Below are positions 9,801 through 20,550 of a DNA stretch of 64,000 nucleotides, piece after piece. Position numbers and translations under genes: made by a program. This DNA is from Pegoplata infirma (lineage: Eukaryota > Arthropoda > Insecta > Diptera > Anthomyiidae). Below the pieces are notes generated by a model. That model had not been told where the DNA came from. It saw only the letters and a list, made by a program, of their open reading frames with translations, and did no database searches. How positions within the stretch are numbered: position 1 is the stretch's first letter; each line of letters begins with the position of its first letter. Where the stretch lies: assembly GCA_963921195.1 (NCBI GenBank), contig OY992536.1, positions 176,894,995 through 176,958,994 on the forward strand, read 5' to 3'.

Positions 9801-11042
9801 ATTGATCTTTTTCGAATTACAATTGATCTTTTACGAATTACAATTGATCTTTTTCGAATTACAATTGATCTTTTACGAATTACAATTGATCTTTTTCGAA
9901 TTACAATTGATCTTTTTCGAATTACAATTGATCTTTTTCGAATTACAATTGATCTTTTACGAATTACAATTGATCTTTTTCGAATTACAATTGATCTTTT
10001 ACGAATTACAATTGATCTTTTTCGAATTACAATTGATTTTTTACGAATTACAATTGATCTTTTACGAATTACAATTGATCTTTTTCGAATTACAATTGAT
10101 CTTTTTCGAATTACAATTGATCTTTTACGAATTACAATTGATCTTTTACGAATTACAATTGGAATCTTCGAATTACAATTGATCTTTTTCGAATTACAAT
10201 TGATCTTTTACGAATTACAATTGATCTTTTACGAATTACAATTGATCTTTTTCGAATTACAATTGATCTTTTTCGAATTACAATTGATCTTTTTCGAATT
10301 ACAATTGATCTTTTACGAATTTCAATTGATCTTTTACAAATTGCAATTGATCTTTTTCGAATTACAATTGATCTTTTTCGAATTACAATTGATCTTTTTC
10401 GAATTACAATTGATCTTTTACGAATTACAATTGATCTTTTTCGAATTACAATTGATCTTTTTCGAATTACAATTGATCTTTTACGAATTACAATTGATCT
10501 TTTTCGAATTACAATTGATCTTTTACGAATTACAATTGATCTTTTACGAATTACAATTGATCTTTTTCGAATTACAATTGATCTTTTTCGAATTACAATT
10601 GATCTTTTACGAATTACAATTGGAATCTTCGAATTACAATTGATCTTTTTCGAATTACAATTGATCTTTTACGAATTTCAATTGGAATCTTCGAATTACA
10701 ATTGATCTTTTACGAATTACAATTGATCTTTTACGAATTACAATTGATCTTTTTCGAATTACAATTGATCTTTTACGAATTACAATTGATCTTTTTCGAA
10801 TTACAATTGATCTTTTTCGAATTACAATTGATCTTTTACGAATTACAATTGATCTTTTTCGAATTACAATTGGAATCTTCGAATTACAAATGGAATCTTC
10901 GAATTACAATTGGAGTATTCGAATTACAAATGGAATCTTCGAATTACAAATGGAATCTTCGAATTACAAATGGAATCTTCGAATTACAAATAGAATCTTC
11001 GAATTACAATTGATCTTTTTCGAATTACATCTGTAAATGGTG
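6808..11042. repeat. FB1 right arm (4235 bp)
   Basis: Mirror of the left arm: ATCGCCC-type repeat 6808-7040, satellite 7080-8290 and 8790-9390, T-rich repeat 8330-8790, inner edge 9390-9606, 21-bp array about 9690-10865, cap 10865-11042. It carries the same rare variants as the left arm (for example GATTTTTTACG near 10033 and ATCTTTTACAAATTG near 10329), with only scattered mismatches in the outer third. Confidence 0.85.
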
Positions 11043-11044
11043 TA

Positions 11045-11774
11045 GTAACATAAAGCAAATAGTTTTAAAGTCAATCTATTATTTTCAAAATTAAGAAAAA
11101 TTGCACTAAAAACTATTAAGTTCAAATAAAATAATTTTCCCCCCAAAAATTGTATTAAATTTTCTTTTAACCGTAAATAAGTAAATTTAAAAACATCTTC
11201 TGCATATAATATTGAAAAAAAAATAAAATAAAAAATGAGGAAAATATCAAAATCAATTTAAATAAATTTATTCCATTACAATTTTAATATAAAAAATTTC
11301 AAGTACACTCACATATTAAAGAGTGTTAAAGTGTAGAGTATGAGTGTGTGTATTTAAAATGAGATTTTTTTTTTCTAAAACATTTACTTGTAACAAACAA
11401 AGGCAAAAAAAAAATATTGGAGAAGCTTGAAAGCGAATAGAAACTAAAATATAGAATTTGTCCATGAACTACGCCAAACAAAAAAAAACACTTTCTCTAG
11501 CGCAGGGGAAGTTAAAAAAATAAGTTAGAAAATTGATTTTGGTCAATAGCGAACCAAATAGTGCGGTACATCAAGTACTAAATTAATTTTTTATATAGAG
11601 AAATTTTCCGTTTCTAAGTTCTGGAATAAAAAAAAATCAGTAAAAAAAAATCTCAGATTCATAGAAATTTTTTTGGAATTTGAAAACATTTTACTATTTA
11701 AAAGAATTTTTCGATTATTCCCACTCTTATAGTCCGATGCAGGTTGATTATGTAAATGGGAAAATAATAGGAAG
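11045..11774. other. AT-rich unique DNA
   Basis: Right flank of FB1. No ORF of note, no RNA gene and no match to another part of the window recognised. Confidence 0.5.
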
Positions 11775-12373
11775 AGTCACGAAAAATGCACCACTGTCGT
11801 GAAAATGTACTTAAAGGAATACAATGTACTATAAACCATAAAATGTACTAAAGGCAATAAAATGTACTAAAGTCGAAAAATATGCTGAAGTTAAAAAATG
11901 ATCCTAAGGCAAAGAAATGAACTAAAAGTACGTAAGTCGAAAAAATTTAATAAACCTATTAAAGTCAAAAAATGTCCAAAAGCCGACAACATGTACTCAA
12001 CAGTTTACAAAAGTCGAAAAAATGTACTAAAGTCGAAAAAATGTACTAAAGTCGAAAAAATGTACTAAAGACGAAAAAATGTACTAAAGACGAAAAAATG
12101 TACTAAAGTCGAAAAAATGTACTAAAGTCAAAATGTACTAAAGTCAAAATGTACTAAAGTCAAAATGTACTAAAGTCGAAAAAATGTACTAAGTCGAAAA
12201 AATGTACTAAAGTCGAAAAAATGTACTAAAGTCGAAAAAATGTACTAAAGACGAAAAAATGTACTAAAGTCGAAAAAATGTACTAAAGTCGAAAAAATGT
12301 ACTAAAGTCAAAATGTACTAAAGTCGAAAAAATGTACTAAGTCGAAAAAATGTACTAAGTCGAAAAAATGTAC
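11775..12373. repeat. 19-bp minisatellite, left subarray
   Basis: Tandem ATGTACTAAAGTCGAAAAA units, irregular at the left edge (11775-12000) and regular afterwards. Some units are shortened (ATGTACTAAAGTCAA). The array is interrupted by a MITE at 12376-12887, resumes at 12890-12990, and is found again beyond two further insertions at 15570-16218. Confidence 0.9.
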
Positions 12374-12375
12374 TA

Positions 12376-12887
12376 CCTCCGTCCCGAAATATTCTTAACA
12401 TTTCTATAGATTTTTTTGTCCCAAAATAAACTTTTCATTTTATTAAGCAGTGTTTTAGTTGAAATAAATCAAGACAAAGTTAAAAAAAACAATCTTATAC
12501 TAATCTCGTGTACTAAAATTGTAACAAAATTAATTAAAAATATTTGCAAGATGTCTCTATTGCATCGATAATGCATTTATTAAAAACCGTTAAAAGGGCC
12601 TCTAGCGTAAAATTTCTTATTTCATACGCCGCATTTTGTAATTGTTTTCATCTTTTCGACCATAGTGGACACCATGCCTGTTTGTAACGTCGAAAACAAG
12701 TTGTCTCATTTATCTGGATGCAGTTTATTGAATCCATTTTGCAAGTGAATTGAAAAATTGCAAAGCTATAAAGAATTTCTAAATTATTGATATATCCCGA
12801 TATGTATTAGCAAAAAAATCTTCTTCAAAAAATCCTCCATAATCCCAGCCAAAATAGAGAAATGTTAAGATTATTTTAGGACGGAGG
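12376..12887. mobile_element. Stowaway-like (Tc1/mariner-type) MITE, 512 bp
   Basis: Begins CCTCCGTCCCGAAATATTCT and ends with its inverse (AATCTTAACA ... GGACGGAGG read on the other strand), giving about 30 bp of imperfect terminal inverted repeat. TA lies on both sides (12374-12375, 12888-12889). The interior is non-coding. The termini resemble the Stowaway-type MITE signature, a Tc1/mariner-related group. It lies inside the 19-bp minisatellite. Confidence 0.85.
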
Positions 12888-12889
12888 TA

Positions 12890-12990
12890 GTACTAAAGTC
12901 GAAAAAATTTACTAAAGTCGAAAAAAAGTTTTAAGTCGAAAAAATGTATTAAAGTCGAAAAAATGTATTAAAGTCGAAAAAATGTCGAAA
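12890..12990. repeat. 19-bp minisatellite, short middle segment
   Basis: A few decayed ACTAAAGTCGAAAAAA units directly after the MITE. They continue the subarray at 11775-12373. Confidence 0.8.
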
Positions 12991-13495
12991 TTCAACTAAT
13001 TCAAAACATTTAATCAAAACAATGTACATTAGGGCGGGTCGATTTGTATGGATCGAAAAAATCTGAAAAATCGTATAGCAAAAACAAAATCTACAAGAAA
13101 TTCTAAGAAACTTCTCCATAGAAACCATTGGTCTAAAATCAAACCCTATATCGCGCCTAACGACATGAAAATCCGTCCGTCCGTCTGTCTTTCTGTCTGT
13201 GTGAAACACGCTAACTTTCAAATGTTAGCGGAAGAATACAAAACATATACGACAAGCTGCTGAAGCGTGGCGTATATATTTGTTATACTTCCGGTCAGAT
13301 TAATACTAAATTTCAGCGAAATCTGTCCAGTGGTTCATAAGTTATTAGCAAAATGGGAAATTTCAGATGGGTTTTAACCCGAACTCCCGTGTTGAAAAAA
13401 ACCCTAAACACGCTTTGAAAAGGAATGGTAAGCCAAAAAAATATTTTAGAAACTATTTTTGTCACTCAAAAAAACTAAAAAAAAAAAATATTACA

Positions 13496-14184
13496 CCCGA
13501 GTAAAAATAAACATATATAACAATATATAACCTGATGCAAACATAACAAATCATATATGATTATACATCGCGTGAGATATTTTCTAAATTTTTTATATGC
13601 AGTCATATGTAGTTATATATAATTTAATCATGATTCGGATTAAAAGGTTTCAGGTATTTATAATTGTATAAAATTATATGAGGGTCAATACAAAATTTTG
13701 TTTTCTGTATAATTTAACATAAAAATATATATAGCTTATTCTGTTCCATATAAAACTATATATGTTTCCAATTAACCAAAAATTTTCTAAGTTTTTAAGG
13801 CAAAGTATGAGAAACTTTTTAAAATGTTCCTAAACATTTCCTTGTTAGGGTTATGTATATCACCTATCTGGTTCGAAGCGTACCCGAACATTTTTTTGTT
13901 TATGAAAATTATATGTTTGGTGAATGTATCGTTGACCTGTGGTGTGTCTCAACCCAAACCAAAAAACACCATGATTTTACATGTTTTTATGCAATTAGAT
14001 CTAATTAGATCCACTAATATATGGCAATGTCTGGTCAAAACTCGGATGAAATCAAATAATATTTTATACAAGTTGATCTTTTTTAATGCAAAAACATCCA
14101 CCATTATTCGGATCAAATTGCGTATAAATATATATTGTGTTACATACCATTATATATTGTATCATATAAAAATTTTTACTCGGG
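13496..14184. mobile_element. CCCGAGTAAAAA-family MITE, 689-bp copy
   Basis: Starts CCCGAGTAAAAATA and ends ATTTTTACTCGGG. The flanking dinucleotide is CA on both sides instead of the TA seen in other copies. The interior is AT-rich with many TATATA steps and no coding sequence. It is nested in the element at 13027-15250. Relatives are at 15273-15566, 33770-34135, 47331-47696 and 52927-53106. Confidence 0.75.
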
Positions 14185-14439
14185 CACTCAAAAAAAAATT
14201 ACACTCAAAAAAATTTACACTCGAAAATTTTTTTTACAAAAATTAAAAAAAAAATTTACTCAAAATAAATCAAAATCTGATGTAAAAAAATATTCAGTTT
14301 TCAAAAATTTTTATCGAACACAGCTTTTTTCCTCTCCGATATTCAACTTTCCAATTTCATCCCACAAAAGTATATGTTTTTTTTTACGAAATATCCTTAT
14401 GATCCTCAATTACATACTTTTATTTACTAAGAAGAATCT

Positions 14440-14545
14440 GCTGCACCAGCTTCCCTCTGTAATTAACATACAAATGCTTTGGAGGAAATCGAACCCACAA
14501 CCACTGCACTTACTTTCAGAGTATCACGATACATGTTAATATACT
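14440..14545 (-). ncRNA. Possible tRNA-derived SINE fragment
   Basis: On the minus strand GTGGGTTCGATTTCCTCC fits an RNA polymerase III B box (GGTTCGANTCC-like), preceded by GAAAGTAAGTGCAGTGG. A convincing A box and a full tRNA fold were not found, so this is at best a fragment. Confidence 0.25.
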
Positions 14546-15272
14546 GCAGCCCAATATAAAATAAATAATGGAGTAAAATTATCGTTGATCAACGATAACT
14601 GCAGCGATTAATTGTTAAAATTTCTTATTATAATTTTTCGTCTGTGGAGTTTTCAATACAAATCATCTAATTATTTATTTCCCATTTCATGGATTATGTC
14701 TAATATACTTGGCGGTTATAATCCCAAAAATTGTTCGAATTATATCCATCGGCAATTAGTAAAGCACTGCCGCTGGATATGTTCTTGCAGCATATCGGTA
14801 TATAAAACTATGTTTTCTTTACACCTGAGGTGTAGGGTATGTTCAGCAACTTTGTAGAAAATATTATGGCAAATATTTTTGTGAAACATATTAACCCTCT
14901 AACTCCCTCTCATAACGGTATTTTTTGACTCTATTCTAACAAATCGCAAAAAACACTCCGAAAGAGGGGGATGGTGGGGATGAAATGTTCTACAAAAATG
15001 TTGCCAATAAAATTTTACTATATACCTCAGAGCACACCTAAGCCCGAAAATTAACACGAACACCAAAAAAGAGTCAAGTTCTATGTTTTGCTTATGAAAA
15101 AAGGACGGACGGACAAATCTTCATGTCGTTAGGCGCGGTATAGGGTTTGATTTTAGAAACATGGTTTCTTTGGGAAATGTTCTTAGAATTTCTTGTAGAT
15201 TATGTTTTTGCTATACGATTTTTGACAAAAAAAATCGACCCGCCCTAATGTACATACTTAAGTTTAAATAAT

Positions 15273-15566
15273 CCTAAGTAAAAATGTGAAGGATCAGTAC
15301 TGATCCGAAAAATTGATCGCTAAGATTAGATCAAATGTAATCGGACGGATAAGATTTCCTCCGAAAAATGGATTTATCTAATTACATAAACCCATTTTCG
15401 GATGACATTGTATCCGTCCGATTAAAACTGATCTAATCTTAGCGATCCATTTATCGAATCACTACTGATCATTCAAATCTCGGATCAGTACTGATCTTAT
15501 TCGGATCCGTACTGATCTTCCAAATCTCGGATAATATAATATTATATCTAAACATTTTTACTCGGG
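15273..15566. mobile_element. CCCGAGTAAAAA-family MITE, 294-bp copy
   Basis: Starts CCTAAGTAAAAATGTGAAGG, as does the copy at 52927, and ends ATTTTTACTCGGG. The interior has the palindromic AGATCAGTACTGATCC-type blocks and GATCTAATCTTAGCGATCC, also present in the 52927 copy. The flanking TA is not preserved. Non-coding. Confidence 0.75.
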
Positions 15567-15569
15567 GTC

Positions 15570-16218
15570 CCTATGAAGTCCAAAAAATGTACTGAATGCA
15601 AAAAAAATGTACTAAAGTCAAAAAAATGTACTTAAGTCAAAAAAATGTACTAAAGTCAAAAAAATGTACTAAAGTCAAAAAAATGTACTAAAGTCAAAAA
15701 AATGTACTAAAGTCAAAAAAATGTACTAAAGTCAAAAAAATGTACTAAAGTCCAAAAAATGTACTAAAGTCAAAAAATGTACTAAAGTCAAAAAAATGTA
15801 CTAAAGTCAAAAAAATGTACTAAAGTCAAAAAAATGTACTAAAGTCAAAAAAATGTACTAAAGTCAAAAAAATGTACTAAAGTCAAAAAAATGTACTAAA
15901 GTCAAAAAAATGTACTAAAGTCAAAAAAATGTACTAAAGTCAAAAAAATGTACTAAAGTCAAAAAAATGTACTAAAGTCAAAAAAATGTACTAAAGTCAA
16001 AAAATGTACTAAAGTCAAAAAAAAATGTACTAAAGTCAAAAAAATGTACTAAAGTCAAAAAAATGTACTAAAGTGAAAAAAATGTACTAAAGTCAAAAGA
16101 AAAGCACTAAAGTCAAAAAAAAAATTAAAAAGTGTACTAAAGTCAAAAAAATTTACTAAAGTCAAAAAAATGTACTAAAGCCAAAAAAATGTACTGAAGT
16201 TAAAGAAATGTACCGAAG
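15570..16218. repeat. 19-bp minisatellite, right subarray
   Basis: About 33 near-identical ATGTACTAAAGTCAAAAAA units. Same repeat as 11775-12373, but with GTCAAAA in place of the GTCGAAAA dominating the left subarray. It decays after about 16090. Confidence 0.9.
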
Positions 16219-16391
16219 TCATTTATTTATGCATCTTGATAAATGTTCTTACCAGCAAACAGACTTTGAATGTAAGATTTTCCGATATAGAAGAAAGCAA
16301 AGAGTATTCTAATCTCGCTTATGAATGACAAGGACAACAAAATGTCGGCTTTTGTGTGATGTGATTTATTCTTAATACAAAATTAAATTGA
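16219..16391. other. Short unique segment
   Basis: No ORF or repeat recognised between the minisatellite and the hAT-type MITE. It ends at the 8-bp target duplication GTTCAAAC (16392-16399). Confidence 0.4.
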
Positions 16392-16399
16392 GTTCAAAC

Positions 16400-16941
16400 T
16401 AGAGATGGGCTAATGAGCAAATAAGTGCGTGATTCACCTGGTTTACGCGTGACCACGCTTGAGTGTGACTGGACTGAATTTTACTCGCGAGATTGTAAGT
16501 GAGTGTGAGTGGAAAAAACAATTGCGTGAGTAAGATTTTTGCATGAGTTTGCTTTATTTGTTTTCTCTGCCGATATGGTTTCGTCAAGAAAAAAACAAAA
16601 ATGTAATATTTGGCTTAACTTAAAATTTTGTTCCCAAAAAATCAAAAAAAAAAAAAATGTAAACATTTGCCAAAACTTCAAATGTTGGTAAAAATGTTGT
16701 TAGATTTTTTCAATTTTAATTTCTTAAATTTGTTTTGTATAAATAAAAGTTTTTTGAGTGTTACTCAATGTGAGTGTGTATGAGTGAATCTTGTGTGAGT
16801 GCACCTGAGTGTGAATTGTATTCAATTTACTCACGAAATAGTGAGTAAGTGTAAATATTAATAAATACGAGTGTGCGTTATTGAAAAATTCCTGTTGTAA
16901 GCGTGAGTGTGTTTCAAAAGTCACTCAAGCGACCTTCTCTA
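16400..16941. mobile_element. hAT-type MITE with GTGAGTG repeats
   Basis: Starts TAGAGATGGGC and ends GCGACCTTCTCTA (compare GCGCCCATCTCTA in the copy at 23725-24420). GTTCAAAC precedes it. The partner duplication GTTCCAAC (one mismatch) lies at 17631-17638, displaced by the FB2 insertion. The interior is full of GTGAGTG and CACTCAC motifs and is non-coding. An 8-bp duplication and TAGAGATGGG ends are typical of hAT. Confidence 0.85.
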
Positions 16942-17628
16942 CACCATTTACAGATGTAATTCGAAAAAGATCAATTGTAATTCGAAGATTCTATTTGTAA
17001 TTCGAAGATTCCATTTGCAATTCGAAGATTCCATTTGTAATTCGAATACTCCAATTGTAATTCGAAGATTCCATTTGTAATTCGAAGATTCCAATTGTAA
17101 TTCGAAGATTCCAATTGTAATTCGAAAAAGATCAATTGTAATTCGAAAAAGATCAATTGTAATTCGAAAAAGATCAATTGTAATTCGAAAAAGATCAATT
17201 GTAATTCGTAAAAGATCAATTGTAATTCGTAAAAGATCAATTGTAATTGATTCCAATTGTAATTCGAAAAATATCAATGGAAATACAGTTGATATTTTTT
17301 GAATTACAATTGGAATCTTCGAATTACAATTGATCTTTTACGAATTACAATTGATCTTTTACGAATTACAATTGATCTTTTTCGAATTACAATTGATCTT
17401 TTTCGAATTACAATTGATCTTTTTCGAATTACAATTGATCTTTTTCGAATTACAATTGGAATCTTCGAATTACAAATGGAATCTTCGAATTACAATTGGA
17501 GTATTCGAATTACAAATGGAATCTTCGAATTACAAATGGAATCTTCGAATTACAAATGGAATCTTTGAATTACAAATAGAATCTTCGAATTACAATTGAT
17601 CTTTTTCGAATTACATCTGTAAATGGTG
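16942..17628. mobile_element. FB2: 687-bp Foldback-type element
   Basis: Termini CACCATTTACAG and its inverse, with TA at 16940-16941 and 17629-17630. Arms of 336 and 340 bp meet around an 11-bp loop (17278-17288). The 4-bp difference is a missing CGAA in the left arm. It has the same cap as FB1 and only about six 21-bp units per arm. It is inserted exactly at the edge of the hAT-type MITE, splitting that MITE from its right target duplication. Confidence 0.9.
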
Positions 17629-17638
17629 TAGTTCCAAC

Positions 17639-17976
17639 AAATAAAATGAGAGCCCTCCATCTCTTCGTTTCGTCGAAAACTGCAAGGTATTAAAATATAG
17701 ACTTTCATTTTCTTTAATGAAAATCTATTACATTATCATAGTAACTTAAAGCATTTCTAAATTGAATTTAGATTAACTAAAATGTTGTCATAAAATCTAA
17801 AATGCGATTTTAACAAAATTACTTTCAGGTACTCAAACTCAAATATGTGAAAAACAGAGTTTCCCAATATTACGTATATTTTTTAATTATTATTATTTTT
17901 TATTTTTTGAAAAATTTATATTGCAATTTTTCAATCTTTTAACCAGGTGTACTGCTACTGGTCTAATAGAATATAC
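17639..17976. other. Unique DNA between FB2 and FB3
   Basis: AT-rich and without recognised repeats. On the minus strand an acceptor-like TACCTTGCAG near 17680 precedes a short open stretch. I do not consider it a supported exon. Confidence 0.4.
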
Positions 17977-17978
17977 TA

Positions 17979-20045
17979 CACCATTTACAGATGTAATTCG
18001 AAAAAGATCAATTGTAATTCGAAGATTCTATTTGTAATTCGAAGATTCCATTTGTAATTCGAAGATTCCATTTGTAATTCGAAGATTCCATTTGTAATTC
18101 GAATACTTCAATTGTAATTCGAAGATTCCATTTGTAATTCGAAGATTCCAATTGTAATTCGAAAAAGATCAATTGTAATTCGAAAAAGATCAATTGTAAT
18201 TCGTAAAAGATCAATTGTAATTCGTAAAAGATCAATTGTAATTCGAAAAAGATCAATTGTAATTCGAAAAAGATCAATTGTAATTCGTAAAAGATCAATT
18301 GTAATTCGTAAAAGATCAATTGTAATTCGAAGATTCCAATTGTAATTCGTAAAAGATCAATTGTAATTCGAAAAAGATCAATTGTAATTCGAAGATTCCA
18401 ATTGTAATTCGTAAAAGATCAATTGTAATTCGAAAAAGATCAATTGTAATTCGAAAAAGATCAATTGTAATTCGTAAAAGATCAATTGTAATTCGTAAAA
18501 GATCAATTGTAATTCGAAAAAGATCAATTGTAATTCGTAAAAGATCAATTGTAATTCGAAAAAGATCAATTGTAATTCGAAAAAGATCAATTGTAATTCG
18601 TAAAAGATCAATTGTAATTCGAAAAAGATCAATTGTAATTCGAAAAAGATCAATTGTAATTCGAAAAAGATCAATTGTAATTCGTAAAAGATCAATTGTA
18701 ATTCGTAAAAGATCAATTGTAATTCGAAAAAGATCAATTGTAATTCGAAAAAGATCAATTGTAATTCGAAAAAGATCAATTGTAATTCGAAAAAGATCAA
18801 TTGTAATTCGTAAAAGATCAATTGTAATTCGAAAAAGATCAATTGTAATTCGAAAAAGATCAATTGTAATTCGTAAAAGATCAATTGTAATTCGTAAAAG
18901 ATCAATTGTAATTCGAAGATTCCATTTGTAATTCGAAGATTCCATTTGTAATTCGAAGATTCCAATTGTAATTCGAAAACAACGAGTATAAAATCGTTTC
19001 TTACGCCTTTAAAAACATTGTTTTTTTGTTGATTTACTCGTTGGTTTTCGAATTACAATTGGAATCTTCGAATTACAAATGGAATCTTCGAATTACAAAT
19101 GGAATCTTCGAATTACAATTGATCTTTTACGAATTACAATTGATCTTTTACGAATTACAATTGATCTTTTTCGAATTACAATTGATCTTTTTCGAATTAC
19201 AATTGATCTTTTACGAATTACAATTGATCTTTTTCGAATTACAATTGATCTTTTTCGAATTACAATTGATCTTTTTCGAATTACAATTGATCTTTTTCGA
19301 ATTACAATTGATCTTTTACGAATTACAATTGATCTTTTACGAATTACAATTGATCTTTTTCGAATTACAATTGATCTTTTTCGAATTACAATTGATCTTT
19401 TTCGAATTACAATTGATCTTTTACGAATTACAATTGATCTTTTTCGAATTACAATTGATCTTTTTCGAATTACAATTGATCTTTTACGAATTACAATTGA
19501 TCTTTTTCGAATTACAATTGATCTTTTACGAATTACAATTGATCTTTTACGAATTACAATTGATCTTTTTCGAATTACAATTGATCTTTTTCGAATTACA
19601 ATTTATCTTTTACGAATTACAATTGGAATCTTCGAATTACAATTGATCTTTTTCGAATTACAATTGATCTTTTACGAATTACAATTGGAATCTTCGAATT
19701 ACAATTGATCTTTTACGAAATTCAATTGATCTTTTACGAATTACAATTGATCTTTTTCGAATTACAATTGATCTTTTTCGAATTACAATTGATCTTTTAC
19801 GAATTACAATTGATCTTTTACGAATTACAATTGATCTTTTTCGAATTACAATTGATCTTTTTCGAATTACAATTGGAATCTTCGAATTACAAATGGAATC
19901 TTCGAATTACAATTGGAGTATTCGAATTACAAATGGAATTTTCGAATTACAAATGGAATCTTCGAATTACAAATGGAATCTTTGAATTACAAATAGAATC
20001 TTCGAATTACAATTGATCTTTTTCGAATTACATCTGTAAATGGTG
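17979..20045. mobile_element. FB3: 2.07-kb Foldback-type element
   Basis: Termini as FB1 and FB2, with TA at 17977-17978 and 20046-20047. Arms of about 1010 bp (17979-18988 and 19035-20045) flank a 46-bp centre. Each arm has the conserved cap and roughly 36 21-bp units, broken by a few GATTCCAATTG units. The centre (ATCAACAAAAAAACAATG and TTTTTAAAGGCGTA read inverted) corresponds to the FB1 inner edge near 3150-3200, so FB3 lacks the satellite and core. Arms differ by isolated substitutions (for example near 19602 and 19718) and one 1-bp indel. Confidence 0.9.
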
Positions 20046-20082
20046 TAGAAAAATTCTCAGAATCTAATAATTTTTTTTTTAC

Positions 20083-20487
20083 CGACTACACCTTTTTTGG
20101 CCGAAGCCAAATATTTGGCAAGTTTTCACTATTCGGCCGAAGTCGAAGCCGAATATTACAAAACAAATATTTATGTAGTAAAAAAAATAAAAAATAAAGT
20201 AAAAATCGTCTTGGCGGAATACACAAATGTATAAAAATTTTGTTAATAATGATTTTTTTTTTTTTTAATGTAAATTTTTTTCGATCGGAAATTTTTTTTT
20301 TGAGTTTTTTTGTTTTTGCTGCAAAAACACTCATTATCAGTAAAATGTTTTTGTGGCTTACTAATGTGATTCAAAGTGTGTTTAATGTATTTTTTAACAC
20401 TTGAGTACAAATTTTATACAATTAATCGGTATTCGGCTATATTCGGGCAAAAATGTGTCCCGAAGCCGAATATTCGGTCGGACACTA
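20083..20487 (-). mobile_element. ATTCGGC-rich MITE
   Basis: On the minus strand it begins TAGTGTCCGACCGAATATTC and ends GGCCAAAAAAGGTGTAGTCGG. The copy at 55157-55580 matches it, including TTTGAATCACATTAGTAAG, and has the complete far end GGTCGGACACTA. The ends therefore form TAGTGTCCGACCGAATA inverted repeats, of hAT-like form (inference). Non-coding. Confidence 0.6.
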
Positions 20488-20550
20488 AAATCAATTTTCA
20501 GATTAACTTAACCAAGTTTAACTGAGATCTCAAAAACTCATCCTTAAAGT

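Larger units (their letters stand above)
1711..11042. mobile_element. FB1: 9.3-kb Foldback-type inverted-repeat element
   Basis: A near-complete palindrome. The left arm is 1711-6057, the core 6058-6807 and the right arm 6808-11042. The ends read CACCATTTACAG and, inverted, CTGTAAATGGTG, with TA on both sides (1709-1710, 11043-11044). From each end inward come a cap of 20-bp units, about 56 copies of a 21-bp unit, a short unique edge, a 130-150-bp satellite, a T-rich short repeat, more satellite and an ATCGCCCAAAA-type repeat. No transposase ORF was found. Long ORFs here are only the heptad translation of the 21-bp unit. The architecture resembles Drosophila Foldback elements, but the TA target and the sequence differ. 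The outer 1.57 kb of the arms aligns without an indel, so the copy is recent or its arms are homogenised. Confidence 0.9.
13027..15250. mobile_element. TA-flanked inverted-repeat element, 2.2 kb
   Basis: Ends are CATTAGGGCGGGTCGATTT and its inverse, with TA at 13025-13026 and 15251-15252. The inverted repeats extend about 175 bp each (13027-13200, about 15075-15250) and include ACCCTATATCGCGCCTAACG and a (TCCG)n run. The interior holds a second, nested MITE (13496-14184), a CACTCAAAAAAATT repeat (14186-14265) and no transposase. TA target and terminal repeats suggest a Tc1/mariner-type non-autonomous element (inference). Confidence 0.8.

Noticed and set aside
1711..11042. Assembly artefact (hairpin read) as the sole explanation of the palindrome
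   Set aside because: FB2 and FB3 are independent shorter palindromes with the same ends and TA flanks. The FB1 arms differ by a satellite unit and by substitutions. An artefact would give identical arms. Long-read confirmation would still be useful.
12376..12887. Plant contamination because of Stowaway-like ends
   Set aside because: The element is embedded in the local minisatellite, with TA flanks and fly-type neighbours on both sides.
13824..14539. Overlapping ORFs of 134-140 codons
   Set aside because: They span the end of a MITE and a simple repeat, share no frame-consistent similarity and lack plausible splice or start context.
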